Assembly (NCBI GenBank): GCA_030268105.1
Contig: BSDZ01000086.1
Span: 434,001-498,000 of the forward strand
From: Volvox africanus
Lineage: Eukaryota > Chlorophyta > Chlorophyceae > Chlamydomonadales > Volvocaceae
Reading direction: 5' to 3'
Length of the DNA stretch: 64,000 bases
Under the pieces are notes generated by a model that did not search any database, was not told where the DNA came from, and worked only from the letters and a program-made list of their open reading frames with translations. Below are positions 12,573 to 24,490 of this stretch, one piece after another (position 1 is the first letter of the stretch; every line of letters begins with the position of its first letter). The position numbers and the translations under genes are program-made.

Positions 12573-13387
12573 TGTTGTACGCGGGTTCAATCACCGTTTA
12601 CATTTATGAAGGCCGCAATGCATTCAGATATCATGAAGCATAATACAATCATATTAGCATGATATACTCGAGTATATCTAGCTAATCAGGCATGTCGCAT
12701 CATCATTCACGACATCGCGCTGTCGGTCAACATGTTTGACTCGAGGCTGATAATTAATGCGCGACCTATCCATTGGCATATTATATCACGTAATAATGCT
12801 TTGAATAGTATTACCTCATCTGTGTCATAAACCATACGCGTATGCAAGAATGCGACGATCGCGATGGTTGGGTCGGCAACCAAATATCGATATTCGGACC
12901 TTTGCATATTGCATGCGTTGCATCCAATAATATCACGAATGACACGATATTTAGAGCAGTATTACCAAGGTACTCATACTTGAGATCGTAATCCAGTGAG
13001 ACCTGTACTGCACATCAGTATCGCGACGTGATAGGTGCGAGGATGGCCGCCTAGAGACCGAAGTCGGCGCGACGCTAACTTTGGACCAAGTATTCGAGTA
13101 CTTAACTCTATCCGATACGCATACATACGATATAATCATTTATATTCGGCCTGAGCTATTCTAGCATTCCATCTGCAGCCGAGTGATGAACATTGCCCAC
13201 GGGGTCTGACGGCAGACTGTAATTCTGTAACTGAAGAACATTGTAAGTTGAATCTTTCCTTGCTATTGAGTCTTCCGCTGTCTACTATTCGCATTGGCTT
13301 GCCTTGCTGTTCGTAAGCTTGGTACGCACGCAGCTAACACCTAGACGTGCAGAGCTAATACATGATTGAACAAGGAAGGATACAATA
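12573..13387 (+). repeat. CV1 3' LTR (family alpha-1, 815 bp)
   Basis: Starts TGTTGTAC and ends GGATACAATA, the last CA having mutated to TA. Related LTRs end TACAACA, making TGTTGTA/TACAACA terminal inverted repeats. It matches the inverted LTR at 59226-60040 at the same length with roughly 16 differences counted by eye. It contains a perfect 18-base palindrome, GATATACTCGAGTATATC, at 12661-12678. CV2 pol follows directly. Confidence 0.9.
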
Positions 13388-15079
13388 TTGAGCTCTTTGA
13401 ATGCCCGCTGACACACGGATGTCCAGGCTTCGAGGAAAGCGAAACCTCCTTTCTTCATCAAGTTTGTAAGCGGGGCTGCAATAATGGAGTATTTATTGAT
13501 AAACTTATGGAAGTAGTTGGTCAAACCCAAGAACTGGCATAGTTCGGTGAGGTTCTGCGGCGCGGGCCACTCGCGAACAACAGCTACTTTCCGTGAGTAC
13601 ATCCTTATTCCAGTGGCCGACACGATGTGGCCCAAATACTCCACTTGAGGCTGCGCCCAAAAACACTTGGCGCGTTTAGCAAACAATTGCTCCCGCTTCA
13701 TCACCTCAAACACGAGCTCAAGATGCTTCAAGTGCTCCTCGCGCGTTTTGGAATATATTAAAATATCATCCAAATAACAAGCGACGAACCTGTCGATATA
13801 CGGTCTGAACATGTGATCCATCACTGCTTGAAATGTGGCGGGCGCATTAGTAAGTCCAAACAACAAGACCGTGTACTCGAAGTGACCAAAAGGGGTCCGG
13901 AAAGCGGTTTTCGGAATATCAGAGGCAGCAATGCGTATCTGATTATACCCTTGTTGAAGGTCAATCAAGGAAAAATAAGCTGAGCCCTTCAGCTTATCGA
14001 GCAGGTCATCGACGCGCGGCAAAGGGTAGCGATTTTTAACCGTAGTCGCATTCAAGCCCTGACAATCAATGCACATATGCAACGTCCCATCCTTCTTACT
14101 GACAAACAATATCGGTGCAGAATATGACGATGTGCTGGGCCGAACCATACCCTTTGCGAGCAGATCCCTCACTTGCCGTTTCATCCGCTCAACTTTAGCG
14201 GGCTTAACCTGCACATAGGTTGTGAAACGGGTTGTGCTCGAGCACAAGAGGGATCAGATGGTCAGCAGGTAACATAGGTGGGAGCCCTGGGATGTCGCCA
14301 AAGACATCAGCATATTTATGCAGGAGGGCTTCGACCTCAAGATCCTTCACGGTGGACTGCGCGGTGGTAGCATTCGATTGCACCCGTGGCCTCACAAGCA
14401 ACACATGGGCGCCTTTCCGTATCATCCGATCGGTTTCCTTGCGCCCAATTAGCTTGGGTTCTTGTTTTCCGCTGACGATCGCCGCCAAAGTGAAATTAAC
14501 CTCAGGCTCCGCAACAGTTCCGCCCTCCTCTGGTGTGACATCTTGGTACGACAGACAAGGTACCTTATGCGATAGGTTCCCTTTTGCACAACGGCCAATT
14601 GTGCTGGACTCCATATCGATGCGCGCGCGGTACTGTCGTTATGTCGCGGCACCCAATGTCCATGTAGTGCTGTCCCCGAGAGACCTTGTTGCACTCATTG
14701 GGCCCTAACACACAGAGGGTCCTTCGACGACTAAGGGTGATCCTGCCCACGATGGGATGCTTACTCTCATCAACGAGGGTAACCTGTCACAATCAGACGA
14801 CTGTGGGGTCGACCCCAACACATTCACCTCCTTTGCTGAGATGAAGTCGTCACTGGCACTAGTATCCTCAAGTGCCTTCATCATTCGGCCAGTGAGGCCG
14901 ACTTCAATAACGGAAACACAATAATCTGTCAGAGTCGACTCCACAGATAACAAAAGTGATTCCAGGGCGGGCTCAAAATTAACAAGAACCGCTACAGGGG
15001 CTTCATACCAGACATCAAAGGCATAATACAATTCTGGCAACAGAACTGCAGATCCCGCCACGTTCATATCATCAATCAA
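13388..15079 (-). pseudogene. CV2 pol, N-terminal half (protease and RT)
   Basis: Broken into three frames. Degenerate protease (DTSASDDF in place of DTGASDDF, near 14860), a linker (about 14614-14204), and an RT with LIDLQQGYNQ and YLDD near 13775. The sequence ends at KEL followed by CV1 LTR, whereas uninterrupted relatives continue KRIVADDVTLSF. The C-terminal half resumes at VTLSF at 60041, leaving about 19 bases unaccounted for. Confidence 0.8.
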
Positions 15080-15689
15080 TACAGTGCCTGACTTGAATCA
15101 GAGGACACGTTGCATACTGTTTAACAAAGCGGTAGCCCTACGTTGGCTGGGAAATGGTAGCAACAAACATGCAGGAGTGTCCGGACATTGATGTCTACAT
15201 CTCCTGTACCTGACCAGTTGTTTGAACGGTTCACTTTGAGATGAGGGGATGAACAAACGATACGTTCTCAAGGACTAAAAGCAACGATGCTTCACAGTTG
15301 GACATACGAATGACCACCGACCATGCATTTGTTCAGCTGTCCCGGATGGAGTCAACTCCGCATCAATCCAGGCATCCCCCTACTTTGACCGTGGGGCCAA
15401 AGGCGGCCACAACGGCAATCCATCATGAGATGACCCACCGTACATCTCCAACAGAGAGTGATCTCCTTCCAACGCACAAGCTTGGATTGCATACACTCCC
15501 ATTTTGTCAGTCATGAGTCCTGCGCTTGCATGGCAGTCACATGAGGCACAAATCTTAAAGCATTTTCTCTAGCTAAAATACACATCTCAGCTCTTAGGAT
15601 AAATGGCATCACAAGAGCCTCAAAACGATTGGTAGGCAGTTACAGTTTCATTCAGAAACATGAAAAAGGAGCCGAAGCGTGCCTCAATA

Positions 15690-16223
15690 TCACGTGACTT
15701 GTGGGATAAAGTGTGCAAGTAGGGCGACAATCAACTCATCAAACGTGATGTTTTCCCGTGCAGTGATCCATTGATCATACCATGTCCTTGCTATACCCTC
15801 GAGGGTATTCCCAACAAAGAGACACCTCACCTCATCATGTTCACCGCCACGGACCAACTGCAGGTACTTCCAAATATCACGTTGATAGAAATGAGTTGCA
15901 TTCACAATGTCACGCTCAACATTCATATCATGCAAGGTAAACAATTTCGGTGCCGGGATAGTAAACCACTTCACCTCATTACCGTTGGCGCGGTCTTGCA
16001 TTTGAGGCGATAGCAAACCCCGTTGATCGGCAATTCCATCTGTAACCGTCAGGGCTGCCAAGTGTGGCGTAGTAAGATGGATAGGGGCCTGAAACACAAG
16101 AGGATCTTGAGCAGTAATTGTGTCAATAGTCTCAGAATCCCTATCAAACATTCTAGGAACGGTATCTGGCTCAGGTTGACATGCCAAGCCTACAAACGAC
16201 GGGTCGTCACGTCCCGCCATCAT
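15690..16223 (-). pseudogene. CV2 gag fragment, divergent subfamily
   Basis: Aligns with the gags of CV1, CV3 and CV4 at the N-terminus (LVFQAPIHLTTPH) and capsid (FVGNTLEGIARTWYDQW) but is clearly more divergent. It is cut off after about 175 residues; no zinc knuckle is found in the degenerate sequence between 15080 and 15690. The MMAGRDD start probably is the real gag start, since CV1 and CV4 gags begin with similar acidic stretches. Confidence 0.7.
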
Positions 16224-16696
16224 GGAACACTGACCAATATATTCAAATTGCGTGACAATAAACGATGCACATAATTCTAAAGCAAGTGTGCAAGCGATTC
16301 ACACGAATCTAGCACAAGAGTACAAGCAATTTGGTCAGCACACCGACAATACTCTTGCAGGCTTTGAGTAGATATGACAGATATGTACTCAGTTGGTCCC
16401 TGTAGTCCGTGCAATCAAAGCCTCCAGCTGATTAGAATGCAAGTTGTAACCAGAAGCTATCGCGAGCGGTGCCGGACCACTAGTTTCACCTGCAACTCAG
16501 AGTGAAGGCTCACACCACAATTGCAGTAAACTACAAAGGTATAAAAGCAATCACAATTTGGAAGCAACAGTATCTAATACAGCATGGACAAGTTCTTCGG
16601 CGATAATGTCTAGTGGGCTACATTGCCCATCGTCGACAGTCGTCCTAGAAAGAACTTACTTCCCCCTTAACAAGCATCATTAGGCAGTCAGGCAAC

Positions 16697-16714
16697 GAAC
16701 CTGTCTCGATACCA
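16697..16714 (-). promoter_or_regulatory. CV2 primer binding site
   Basis: Read on the minus strand, TGGTATCGAGACAGGTTC follows the LTR end after a few bases. It is complementary to a tRNA 3' end finishing in ATACCA, resembling initiator tRNA-Met. The tRNA identity is inferred from memory of iMet ends. The same site adjoins the LTRs at 59226 and 31697. Confidence 0.65.
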
Positions 16715-16718
16715 AATT

Positions 16719-17530
16719 TGTTGTATCCTTCCTTCTTCGATCATGCACTGAATCTGCACGTCTGAGTGTTAGCTACACGTGCATGGTGCTTACGAACAGC
16801 AAGACACTTCAGTGCAAGCAACGTGACAGCGGACGACTTATAAATAAGGAAAGATTCAACTTACAATGATCTTCAGTTGCAAATTAGGAGTCTGCCGTCA
16901 GACCCCGCGGGCAGCGTTCATCATTCGGCTGGGAATGCTATGCTGGAATAGCTCAGGCCGATAATAAATGAGTAAAACGTATATATCAGAATCAGACCAA
17001 GTTAAGTACACGAGTACTTGACCCCAAATAGTGTCAAGCCGACTTCGGTCTCTAGGCGGCCGTCCTCGCACCTATCACGTCGCGATACCAATGTGCAGTA
17101 CAGGTCTCACTGGATTTCGATCTCAAGTGTGAGTACCTTCATAGCACTATTCTAAATACCGCGTAATCCGTGATATTAATGAATGTAACGCATGCAATAT
17201 GCAAAGGTCCGAATATCAATATTCGGTTGCTGACCCAACCATCGCGATCGTCGCATTCTTGCATACGCGTATGGTTTATGACGTAAATGAGGTAATAATA
17301 TTCAAAGCATTATTACGCGGAATATTATACCAACGGATAGATCACGCATTAATTATCAGCATCGAGTCAAACATGTTGACCAACAGCGCGATGTCGTAGA
17401 TGAGAATGCGACATGCCTGATTAGCTAGATATACCCGAATATATCATGCTAATATGATTATATCATGCTTCATAATGCTCGAATATAATGCGGTCTACTT
17501 CGGTGCAAGTGGGGATCGAACCCGCGTACA
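16719..17530 (-). repeat. CV2 5' LTR (family alpha-2)
   Basis: About 812 bases, matching the plus-strand LTR at 62019-62833. Its outer end lacks the terminal three bases found in the partner (it reads GTACA rather than GTACAACA before the flank). It differs from alpha-1 chiefly near the start, where it carries GGTTCGATCC. Its flank GAATA (17531-17535) is the complement of the TATCC at 62834-62838 with one mismatch, so these are probably the two target duplications. Confidence 0.88.
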
Positions 17531-18105
17531 GAATAGCGGTTAGCAATAATAGTGTTGAACACACAAGTGTTCTCCAGTATCGAATGTCTTATCTTGCTTA
17601 GCCGTCCTCGCATCTCTTATACTCGCAGCATCGCAATGCCGTACGATTCACACTAGGAGGCCGATCCTAAGTGTGACAACCCTACTGTGTATAGGCGATG
17701 TCCATGTATAACCAAGTATAAGCCTTTCCGGCATTCGCATGATGCAAGGGTCTGAATACCGATATTCGGTTGCAGGGCATGTATCGTGACGAGTGCGGCG
17801 CTCTCAACGTGTGCTGTAATGAAGTAATATTATATCAAATAATATTACTTATCGTTTCGTAGCACGAGCATAATGCGCACTTCAATTATTCGGGATTTCA
17901 TGCATGCTAGGCGGATTTGCCAGGATGTGATGTCGCGATGGATAATGGTGACATGCCAAATGCATATATAAATGTATATGAATACATTTATATCATGCAA
18001 GTTCATTCATATGCATTGATTGTTCATGCATTCATTAAAATAGCACTTCACCTCGTAGCGTCGCATCGACCTACGCATCGGCGGGAAATGAAACGTAGCA
18101 CAACA
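17531..18105 (-). repeat. Solo LTR beta, first part (split by CV2)
   Basis: Matches the 5' two thirds of the complete beta LTR at 31697-32512, including its start TGTTGTGCTACG. The remaining third lies at 62834-63097. No element body is attached to either piece, so this was a solo LTR sitting antisense in CV3 gag before CV2 inserted into it. Confidence 0.88.
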
Positions 18106-18110
18106 GCGGA
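18106..18110. other. Target-site duplication GCGGA of the solo beta LTR (left copy)
   Basis: GCGGA directly adjoins the LTR terminus here, and TCCGC (its complement) adjoins the other LTR terminus at 63098-63102. The uninterrupted CV4 gag contains a single AAGCGGACTC at the equivalent place. Confidence 0.9.
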
Positions 18111-18280
18111 CTCGCACGGACGACTCATTGATGCCAAAATGGAATTGCAATCGATCCGAGTTCGAGCGTCGGAAAGCGGCCAATGTTTGCCTACGGTGTG
18201 CGGAGAACCATCCTACGAAGGTTTGCCTGTTGCTACCACCGATGGGTCCTAAGCCGAAATAGGGGTTTGCCCGGGTTCCT

Positions 18281-20677
18281 GTGGAGGGGGCACCACCCGG
18301 GATTTCTGAACTAACACGTGGTCGGTGGTCATCCTTACGGCCAGCCATGAAGGCATTGTTACCTTGCGTACTTGGACACATCGAGCGAGTCATTGCGCGA
18401 CGCATCACGCTTTACGGACGCACGGGACTTCTCTGCTTCGATCCGCTGTGTAATTTGTTTACACCACGCTGTCGCCTGTCGTCTATCGATCTGTCAAACC
18501 ACGTGGTTTTGTTCATCCCCTCGTCTCTGCGTGAGATGTCGGAACAGTTGGCCGTGTACAGGAGATGTAGGCGTCAATATCCAGGCACCGCCGCATGTGT
18601 ATTACTCCCTGCTTTCTGTCGGCGCAAGGCAGAGGCATCGTTAAGGGGTATGCGGTGTGTCCACCGGTTCGAGCCGGGCACCGTTTTGTTTAACGGTGTG
18701 GATCAGAAGGGTATGCTGGCTCCGTGGCCAGGGACATCCTCCTCGGTTGACGTTTGGTACGAAGCTCCTGATGAGGGTGCCGTAAGTTACGGACCCGCCC
18801 TAAGTGCACTGACGTTATCTGCTGGGAAGTCGCTCATAGATAACCGTGTCCCGGTGGTTCAGATCGGTTTGAATGGCCGTACTCTGAAGGCACTTGTTGA
18901 CACCGGTGCCAGCGACGACTTCATCTCTGTCGCAGAGGTGAATGCGCTGGGGTTGACCCCAGAGTCGTCTGATTGTCCACAGGTTACCCTTGCTGACGGG
19001 GGTAAGCATCCCATCGTGGGCAGGATCACCCTTAGCCTATCGTTAGGCCCTTTGCGTGTTGTGACCCGGCCGTACGTGCTGCAGGGCTTGGCAGAGACTG
19101 CACCGTACATAATGGGGTCTTCAACATTACGACAGTACCGCGCGCACATCGACATGGAGGCCACAACCCTGCATTTGTGCAAGGGTGCTCTGTCGATTAA
19201 GGTACCTTTCCTGTCGTTCGAACATGTCACACCAAAGGAGGGCAAAGCTGAGGCGGTGCCTATGGTTAATTTCACCGTGACCGCAATGGCCGCGCAAATT
19301 GAACCAGAGCTAGTCGGGCGTAAGGAAGCCGTCCGTTTGTTACGGAAGGGTGCCCATGGACTGCTTTTGAGGCCGCGGGTGGGCTGTAGTGCCACCACCG
19401 CGCAGATTTCTGTGGATCCTGAGGTTGAAGCCCTACTGTCGCAGTATGAGGACGTCTTCAAAGACATCCCTGGGCTGTCACCTATGCGTCCTGTTGATCA
19501 CACAATCCCTCTCATGCCTGGAGCGCAGCCTACGGCCCTGCCAATGTACAGGTTGAGTCCATTGGAGCTGGACGAGGTGAAGCGCCAGGTGACGGATTTG
19601 CTCTCGAAGGGTATGATACGCCCCAGCACATCCCCATATTCTGCACCGATTTTGTTTGTCGGTAAGAAGGATGGGACCTTCCGCATGTGCATCGATTACC
19701 GGGGGTTGAATGCGAGTACGGTGAAAAATCGCTACCCTTTGCCACACGTTGACGACCTGTTGGATGTTTAGGCCGTTTATCGACAGGTTCGTTGTTTGCT
19801 ACCTGGATGACATCTTGGTATATTCTAAGACGCGCGAGGAGCACTTGGAGCATCTTCGGCTCGTGCTCGACGTGATGAGGCGGGAGCAATTGTTTGCTAA
19901 ACGCGCCAAATGCTTTTGGGCGCAGCCTCAGGTGGAATATTTGGGCCACATTGTGTCGGCCACTGGTGTGAAGATGGACCCGCGGAAGGTCGCCGTGGTT
20001 CGCGATTGGCCCGCGCCTCAGAACCTCACGGAGCTGCGTAAGTTCCTGGGCTTGACCAATTATTTCCGAAAGTTCATTGAAAAATATTCCATCATTGCAG
20101 CCCCGCTTACTAACTTAACTCGCAAAGGTGTTTTCGTTTCACTTGAGTCGTGGACGTCGCAATGCCAGCAGGCATTCAAAGAGCTCAAGCAAACCGTTGC
20201 CGAAGATGTCACCCTTGCATTCCCTGATTACTCGTTGCCGTTTCGTGTTGAGGTGGTGTCCGATGCCTCAGTATTTGGAAGCGGCGCTGTATTGTTACAG
20301 GAAGGTTGACCGATCACCTTCACGAGTAAGAGATTCGCTACACCACCGGGGAACAGGAGCTTCTGGCAGTGCTGCATGCTTTAAAGGAATGGCGCTGTTA
20401 CCTTGAGGGACGCCCATTTACTTTAAAAACTGACCACAAGCCCCTAACGTTTTTGCAAAGCGTTCCGACGTTGAACCGCCGTCAGGCTAGGTGGATGGAA
20501 TACCTAGCTAGGTTCGACTGCACCTGGGAGTACATTTCTGGTAAACTTAATATTGCCGATGCTCTCAGTCGACATCCGTCGCTACACGCTGCAATTTTGG
20601 CAGCGCCCGTCTTGCGACCGCGTAACGAGGAGGTGCCGATCGCGACAGACCTCGCGGAGCGGTTAAAGGTTGCCTAC
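18281..20677 (+). pseudogene. CV3 pol with RT core deletion
   Basis: Protease DTGASDDF near 18900; RT to VDDLLD at about 19764. Relative to CV1, ~185 bases are then missing, removing the RT segment from LKGSAYF to ATFQAVMD and shifting frame. Reading resumes MFRPFIDRF with the YLDD box kept. Further lesions are a TGA and a short deletion near 20308-20330 in RNase H. The sequence stops at LKVAY where an alpha-1 LTR starts. CV4 has the same RT deletion. Confidence 0.88.
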
Positions 20678-21215
20678 TGTTGTACGCGGGTTCAATCACC
20701 GTTTACATTTATGAAGGCCGCAATGCATTCAGATATCATGAAGCATAATACAATCATATTAGCATGATATACTCGAGTATATCTAGCTAATCAGGCATGC
20801 CGCATCATCATTCACGACATCGCGCTGTCGGTCAACATGTTTGACTCGAGGCTGATAATTAATGCGCGACCTATCCATTGGCATATTATATCACGTAATA
20901 ATGCTTTGAATAGTATTACCTCATCTGTGTCATAAACCATACGGGTATGCAAGAATGCGACGATCGCGATGGTTGGGTCGGCAACCAAATATCGATATTC
21001 GGACCTTTGCATATTGCATGCGTTGCATCCAATAATATCACGAATGACACGATATTTAGAGCAGTATTACCAAGGTACTCACACTTGAGATCGTAATCCA
21101 GTGAGACCTGCACATCGGTATCGCGACGTGATAGGTGCGAGGACGGCCGCCTAGAGACCGAAGTCGGCGCGACGCTAACTTTGGACCAAGTATTCGAGTA
21201 CTTAACTCTATCCGA
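20678..21215 (+). repeat. Alpha-1 LTR fragment (first ~538 bp)
   Basis: Starts TGTTGTACGCGGG exactly where CV3 pol is interrupted and follows the CV1 LTR closely, then ends at CTATCCGATA and joins a beta LTR fragment. The rest of the LTR and any element body are absent. A deletion joining two LTRs is the simplest reading. Confidence 0.85.
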
Positions 21216-21677
21216 TAATGCCGTACGATTCACATCAGGAGGCCGATCCTAGATGTGACAACCCTACTGCATAAAGGCGATGTCTACGCATAACAACGTA
21301 TAAGCCTTTCCGGCATTCGCATGATGCAAGGGTCCGGATAACGATATCCGGTTGCAGGGCATGTATTGCGACGAGTGCGGCGCTCTCAACGTGTGCTGTA
21401 ATGAAGTAATATTATATCAGATAATATTACTTATCGTTTCGTAGCACGAGCATAATGCGCACTTCAATGCTTCGGGTTTTCATGCATGCTAGGCGGATTT
21501 GCCATGGTGCGATGTCGCGATGGGTAATGACAACATGCCAAATGCATATATAAATGTACACGAATACATTTATATCATGCAGATTCATTCATATGCAATG
21601 TGTTCATCACAATAGCACTTCGCCTTGTAGGATCACATCGACCTACGCATCGGCGGGAGACTAGCCATAGCACAACA
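21216..21677 (-). repeat. CV4 3' LTR, truncated (family beta)
   Basis: Carries the first ~462 bases of the beta LTR and ends at the junction with the alpha-1 fragment. It includes a 10-bp stem hairpin (GTAATATTAT, 5-base loop, ATAATATTAC). A polypurine tract, GGGAGGGGGGATAA, lies just upstream of it on the minus strand at about 21678-21695. Confidence 0.85.
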
Positions 21678-21736
21678 ATTATCCCCCCTCCCGTATGCAG
21701 CGTCCTCGCTGCATCATACCGCATCGACTGCAGGGG

Positions 21737-24369
21737 TCATTGGGCTTGCGTGGCACGTTTGCGGGCTTCTTCGAGCAGGGGCTTCATGTCCTGTGAGAAG
21801 TTGCGTGCCGGTTCCCATGAGTTGTGCTCGTCGGTATACCCTGTCCACTTAACCAAGTACTCGTGTACTGTCCGCTTACGTCGGTGTCGGCCCACACGAC
21901 GCGCGCGATAATCTAACACCCGCTCCACATCGTAAAACTTCTGTTTACCAGCGATCCAGGTCTCGGGAACTGGTTCGATCGCTGCGGGGGCGTTAGCAGG
22001 CTCAGGGACGGGTTCCGTACCACGATACGGACGAACAAGCGATACGTGAAACGTGGGGTGAATGGTCATATCAGCGGGCAATGCAAGCTGCACAGCCACA
22101 TTCCCAACCATGCGCACGACAGGATACGGACCAATCCAGCGGGGTAAGAGTTTTCGGGATCCGTCGGCCAAGGAACGCAAGTTCTTGGTGCTTAGCAACA
22201 CGAGTTGCCCCTCCGAAAACGTCACATCCTGCTTGGATTTGTTATAGTATTCCGTCGTTCATTGCTGCGCCGCATCCAAACACGACTTCGCGTCTGTGAT
22301 TCGGGACATAAAAGACTTGGCAAAAAGTTTAGCAGCAGGCACGTTCACTTCCAACTCATGCCACACGGGTAGCGCGGGATGAAACCCGTAGTTAAGAAAG
22401 AACGGACTTTTGCCTGTAGAGCGGTTAACAGCGTTGTTAAGCACGAATTCTGCCGCAGTCATATATGTATCCCAAACGAGAGGTGTGCGACCAGCATAAT
22501 TACGCAACATATCACCCAACGTGCGGTTTGTGCGTTCGGTTTGACCATCAGTCTGCGGGTGGTACGCTGTGCTCAGGTTGACACGCATGCCAACTAGCTT
22601 GTAGAGCGCTTCCCAAAACTTAGACGTGAACTGCCCACCGCGGTCCGAAATCACATTTTTGGGAACCCCGTGTAACCGAACCACATTGTCAAAAAACAAA
22701 CGTGCGGTTTGCTCAGCCGTGCAGGATGATGTGCATGGTGCTAGGTGAACCATCTTAGTCAGACGATCGACCATTACGAACACCGCATTGTATCCCCCCC
22801 CAGTTTTGGGCAGCGCGACTACGAAGTCCATGGAAACACTTTCCCAAGGCGCATCCGGGATAGGCAACGGTTGCAACAACCCATGGCCCTTACCGGACAA
22901 AGCCTTATTGCGCTGGCACAGACTGCATGTCTGGACGAAGTTCGCCGCATCCTTAGCCAAACGAGGCCACCAAAAGGAACGTTGCACCAAGTCGATCAAT
23001 CGCTTGCTACCAGGGTGTCCTGCTAACGGGTCCTCGTGGAACCGCGCAAGGATGTCGTAGCGTAGCGCGTCGTCGTTCGGAACGACGATTTGCGTAGCTG
23101 CACCCTCCGTCCGTAGCCAAAGGCCATTCTGCTTGCGAAGGTTTTCTACATTAGCCGGGTCTGCGAACCAGGCGTCTGCGTTGTAGGCAACCTTCAACCG
23201 CTCTGCGAGGTCCGTCGCGATCGGTACCTCCTCGCTACGCGACCGCACGACGGGCGCTGCCAAAATTGCAGTGTGTAGCGACGGATGTCGACTGAGAGCA
23301 TCGGCAATATTCAATTTACCAGAAATATACTCCCAGGTGCAGTCGAACCTAGCTAGGTATTCCATCCACCTAGCCTGATGGCGGTTCAACGTCGGAACGC
23401 TTTGCAAAAACGTTAGGGGCTTATGGTCAGTCTTTAAAGTAAACGGGCGTCCCTCGAGGTAACAGCGCCATTCCTTTAAAGCATGCAGCACGGCCAGAAG
23501 CTCCTGTTCCCCGGTGGTGTAGCGAATCTCCGCACCAGAAAACTTCTTACTCGTGAAGGCGATCGGTCGCCCTTCCTGTAACAATACAGCACCGCTTCCA
23601 AATATTGAGGCATCAGACACTACCTCAACACGAAATGGCAACGAGTAATCAGGGAATGCAAGGGTGACATCTTCGGCAACGATTCGTTTGAGCTCTTCGA
23701 ATGCCCGCTGGCATTGCGACGTCCACGACTCGAGCGAAACGAAAACGCCTTTGCGAGTTAAGTTAGTAAGCGGGGCCGCAATGATGGAATATTTTTCAAT
23801 GAACTTTCGGAAATAATTGGTCAAGCCCAGGAACTTACGCAGCTCCGTGAGGTTCTGAGGCGCGGGCCAATCGCGAACCACGGCGACCTTCCACGGGTCC
23901 ATCTTCACACCGGTGGCCGACACAATGTGGCCCAAATATTCCACCTGAGGCTGCGCCCAAAAGCATTTGGCGCTTTTAGCAAACAATTGCTCCCGCCTCA
24001 TAACGTCGAGCACGAGCCGAAGATGCTCCAAGTGCTCCTCGCGCGTCTTAGAATATACCAAGATGTCATCCAGGTAGCAAACAACGAACCTGTCGATAAA
24101 CGGCCTAAACATCCAACAGGTCGTCAACGTGTGGCAAAGGGTAGCGATTTTTCACCGTACTCGCATTCAACCCCCGGTAATCGATGCACATGCGGAAGGT
24201 CCCATCCTTCTTACCGACAAACAAAATCGGTGCAGAATATGGGGATGTGCTGGGGCGTATCATACCCTTCGAGAGCAAATCCGTCACCTGGCGCTTCACC
24301 TCGTCCAGCTCCAATGGACTCAACCTGTACATTGGCAGGGCCGTAGGCTGCGCTCCAGGCATGAGAGGG
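21737..24369 (-). pseudogene. CV4 pol, C-terminal part (RT to chromodomain)
   Basis: From the 5' side: RT N-terminus ([16 protein letters not shown]), the same ~185-base RT deletion as CV3 (junction near 24111), YLDD, RNase H, integrase with the CSLC zinc region and DDE core, a frame break near 22259, the GPYPV module and a chromodomain (YLVKWTGYTDEHNSWEP). Stop at 21737. The upstream end at 24369 adjoins the bacterial island; the sequence just before it in intact relatives, about 0.2 kb of linker, is missing. The protease and gag of CV4 continue at 29141. Confidence 0.88.
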
Positions 24370-24490
24370 GGCGATTTTCTAATTGTTCTATATTATCTCG
24401 CTCATAGGTAGTAGTTGGTGGCACATGAGTTAAGCCTGCTTTAAATGATAAGTCATAGGCTTCATGTGTAAAGAGGTATTCAGTTGCATG

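Larger units (their letters stand above)
7514..13387 (+). mobile_element. CV1 chromovirus, 3' part (gag remainder, pol, 3' LTR)
   Basis: Ty3/gypsy element with gag, protease, reverse transcriptase, RNase H, integrase, chromodomain, polypurine tract and 3' LTR in the usual order. It has no 5' LTR, primer binding site or gag start: the sequence begins inside gag directly after the breakpoint repeat. The missing 5' part, with an LTR about 98% identical by eye, lies inverted at 58649-60040. At the 3' end the LTR abuts the pol of another element, CV2, on the opposite strand, so CV1 is nested antisense in CV2. Inactivating changes in pol are described separately. Confidence 0.9.
13388..16718 (-). 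mobile_element. CV2 chromovirus, 5' part (leader, gag, PR, RT)
   Basis: Reads from its 5' LTR at 17530 downward. The leader is about 16224-16718, gag 15690-16223, a poorly preserved stretch 15080-15689, protease and RT down to 13388. It stops inside the RT/RNase H connection, where the CV1 3' LTR begins. The rest of the pol, from RNase H onward, and its 3' LTR are at 60041-62833 on the plus strand. CV2 is more decayed than CV1. Confidence 0.85.
18106..20677 (+). mobile_element. CV3 chromovirus, 3' part (gag end and pol, no 3' LTR)
   Basis: Begins inside gag at the solo LTR and contains the gag zinc knuckle (CLRCAENHPTKVC, stop TAA at 18250-18252), then protease, RT and RNase H. It is cut at 20677 by an alpha-1 LTR fragment, so integrase, chromodomain and 3' LTR are lost. 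Its gag 5' half is at 63098-64000 on the minus strand. It belongs to the same family as CV4. Confidence 0.88.

Noticed and set aside
17640..18000. Regularly spaced direct repeats suggesting a CRISPR-like array among 17.6, 21.2 and 32.0 kb.
   Set aside because: These are dispersed copies of one LTR, not short repeats with unique spacers.
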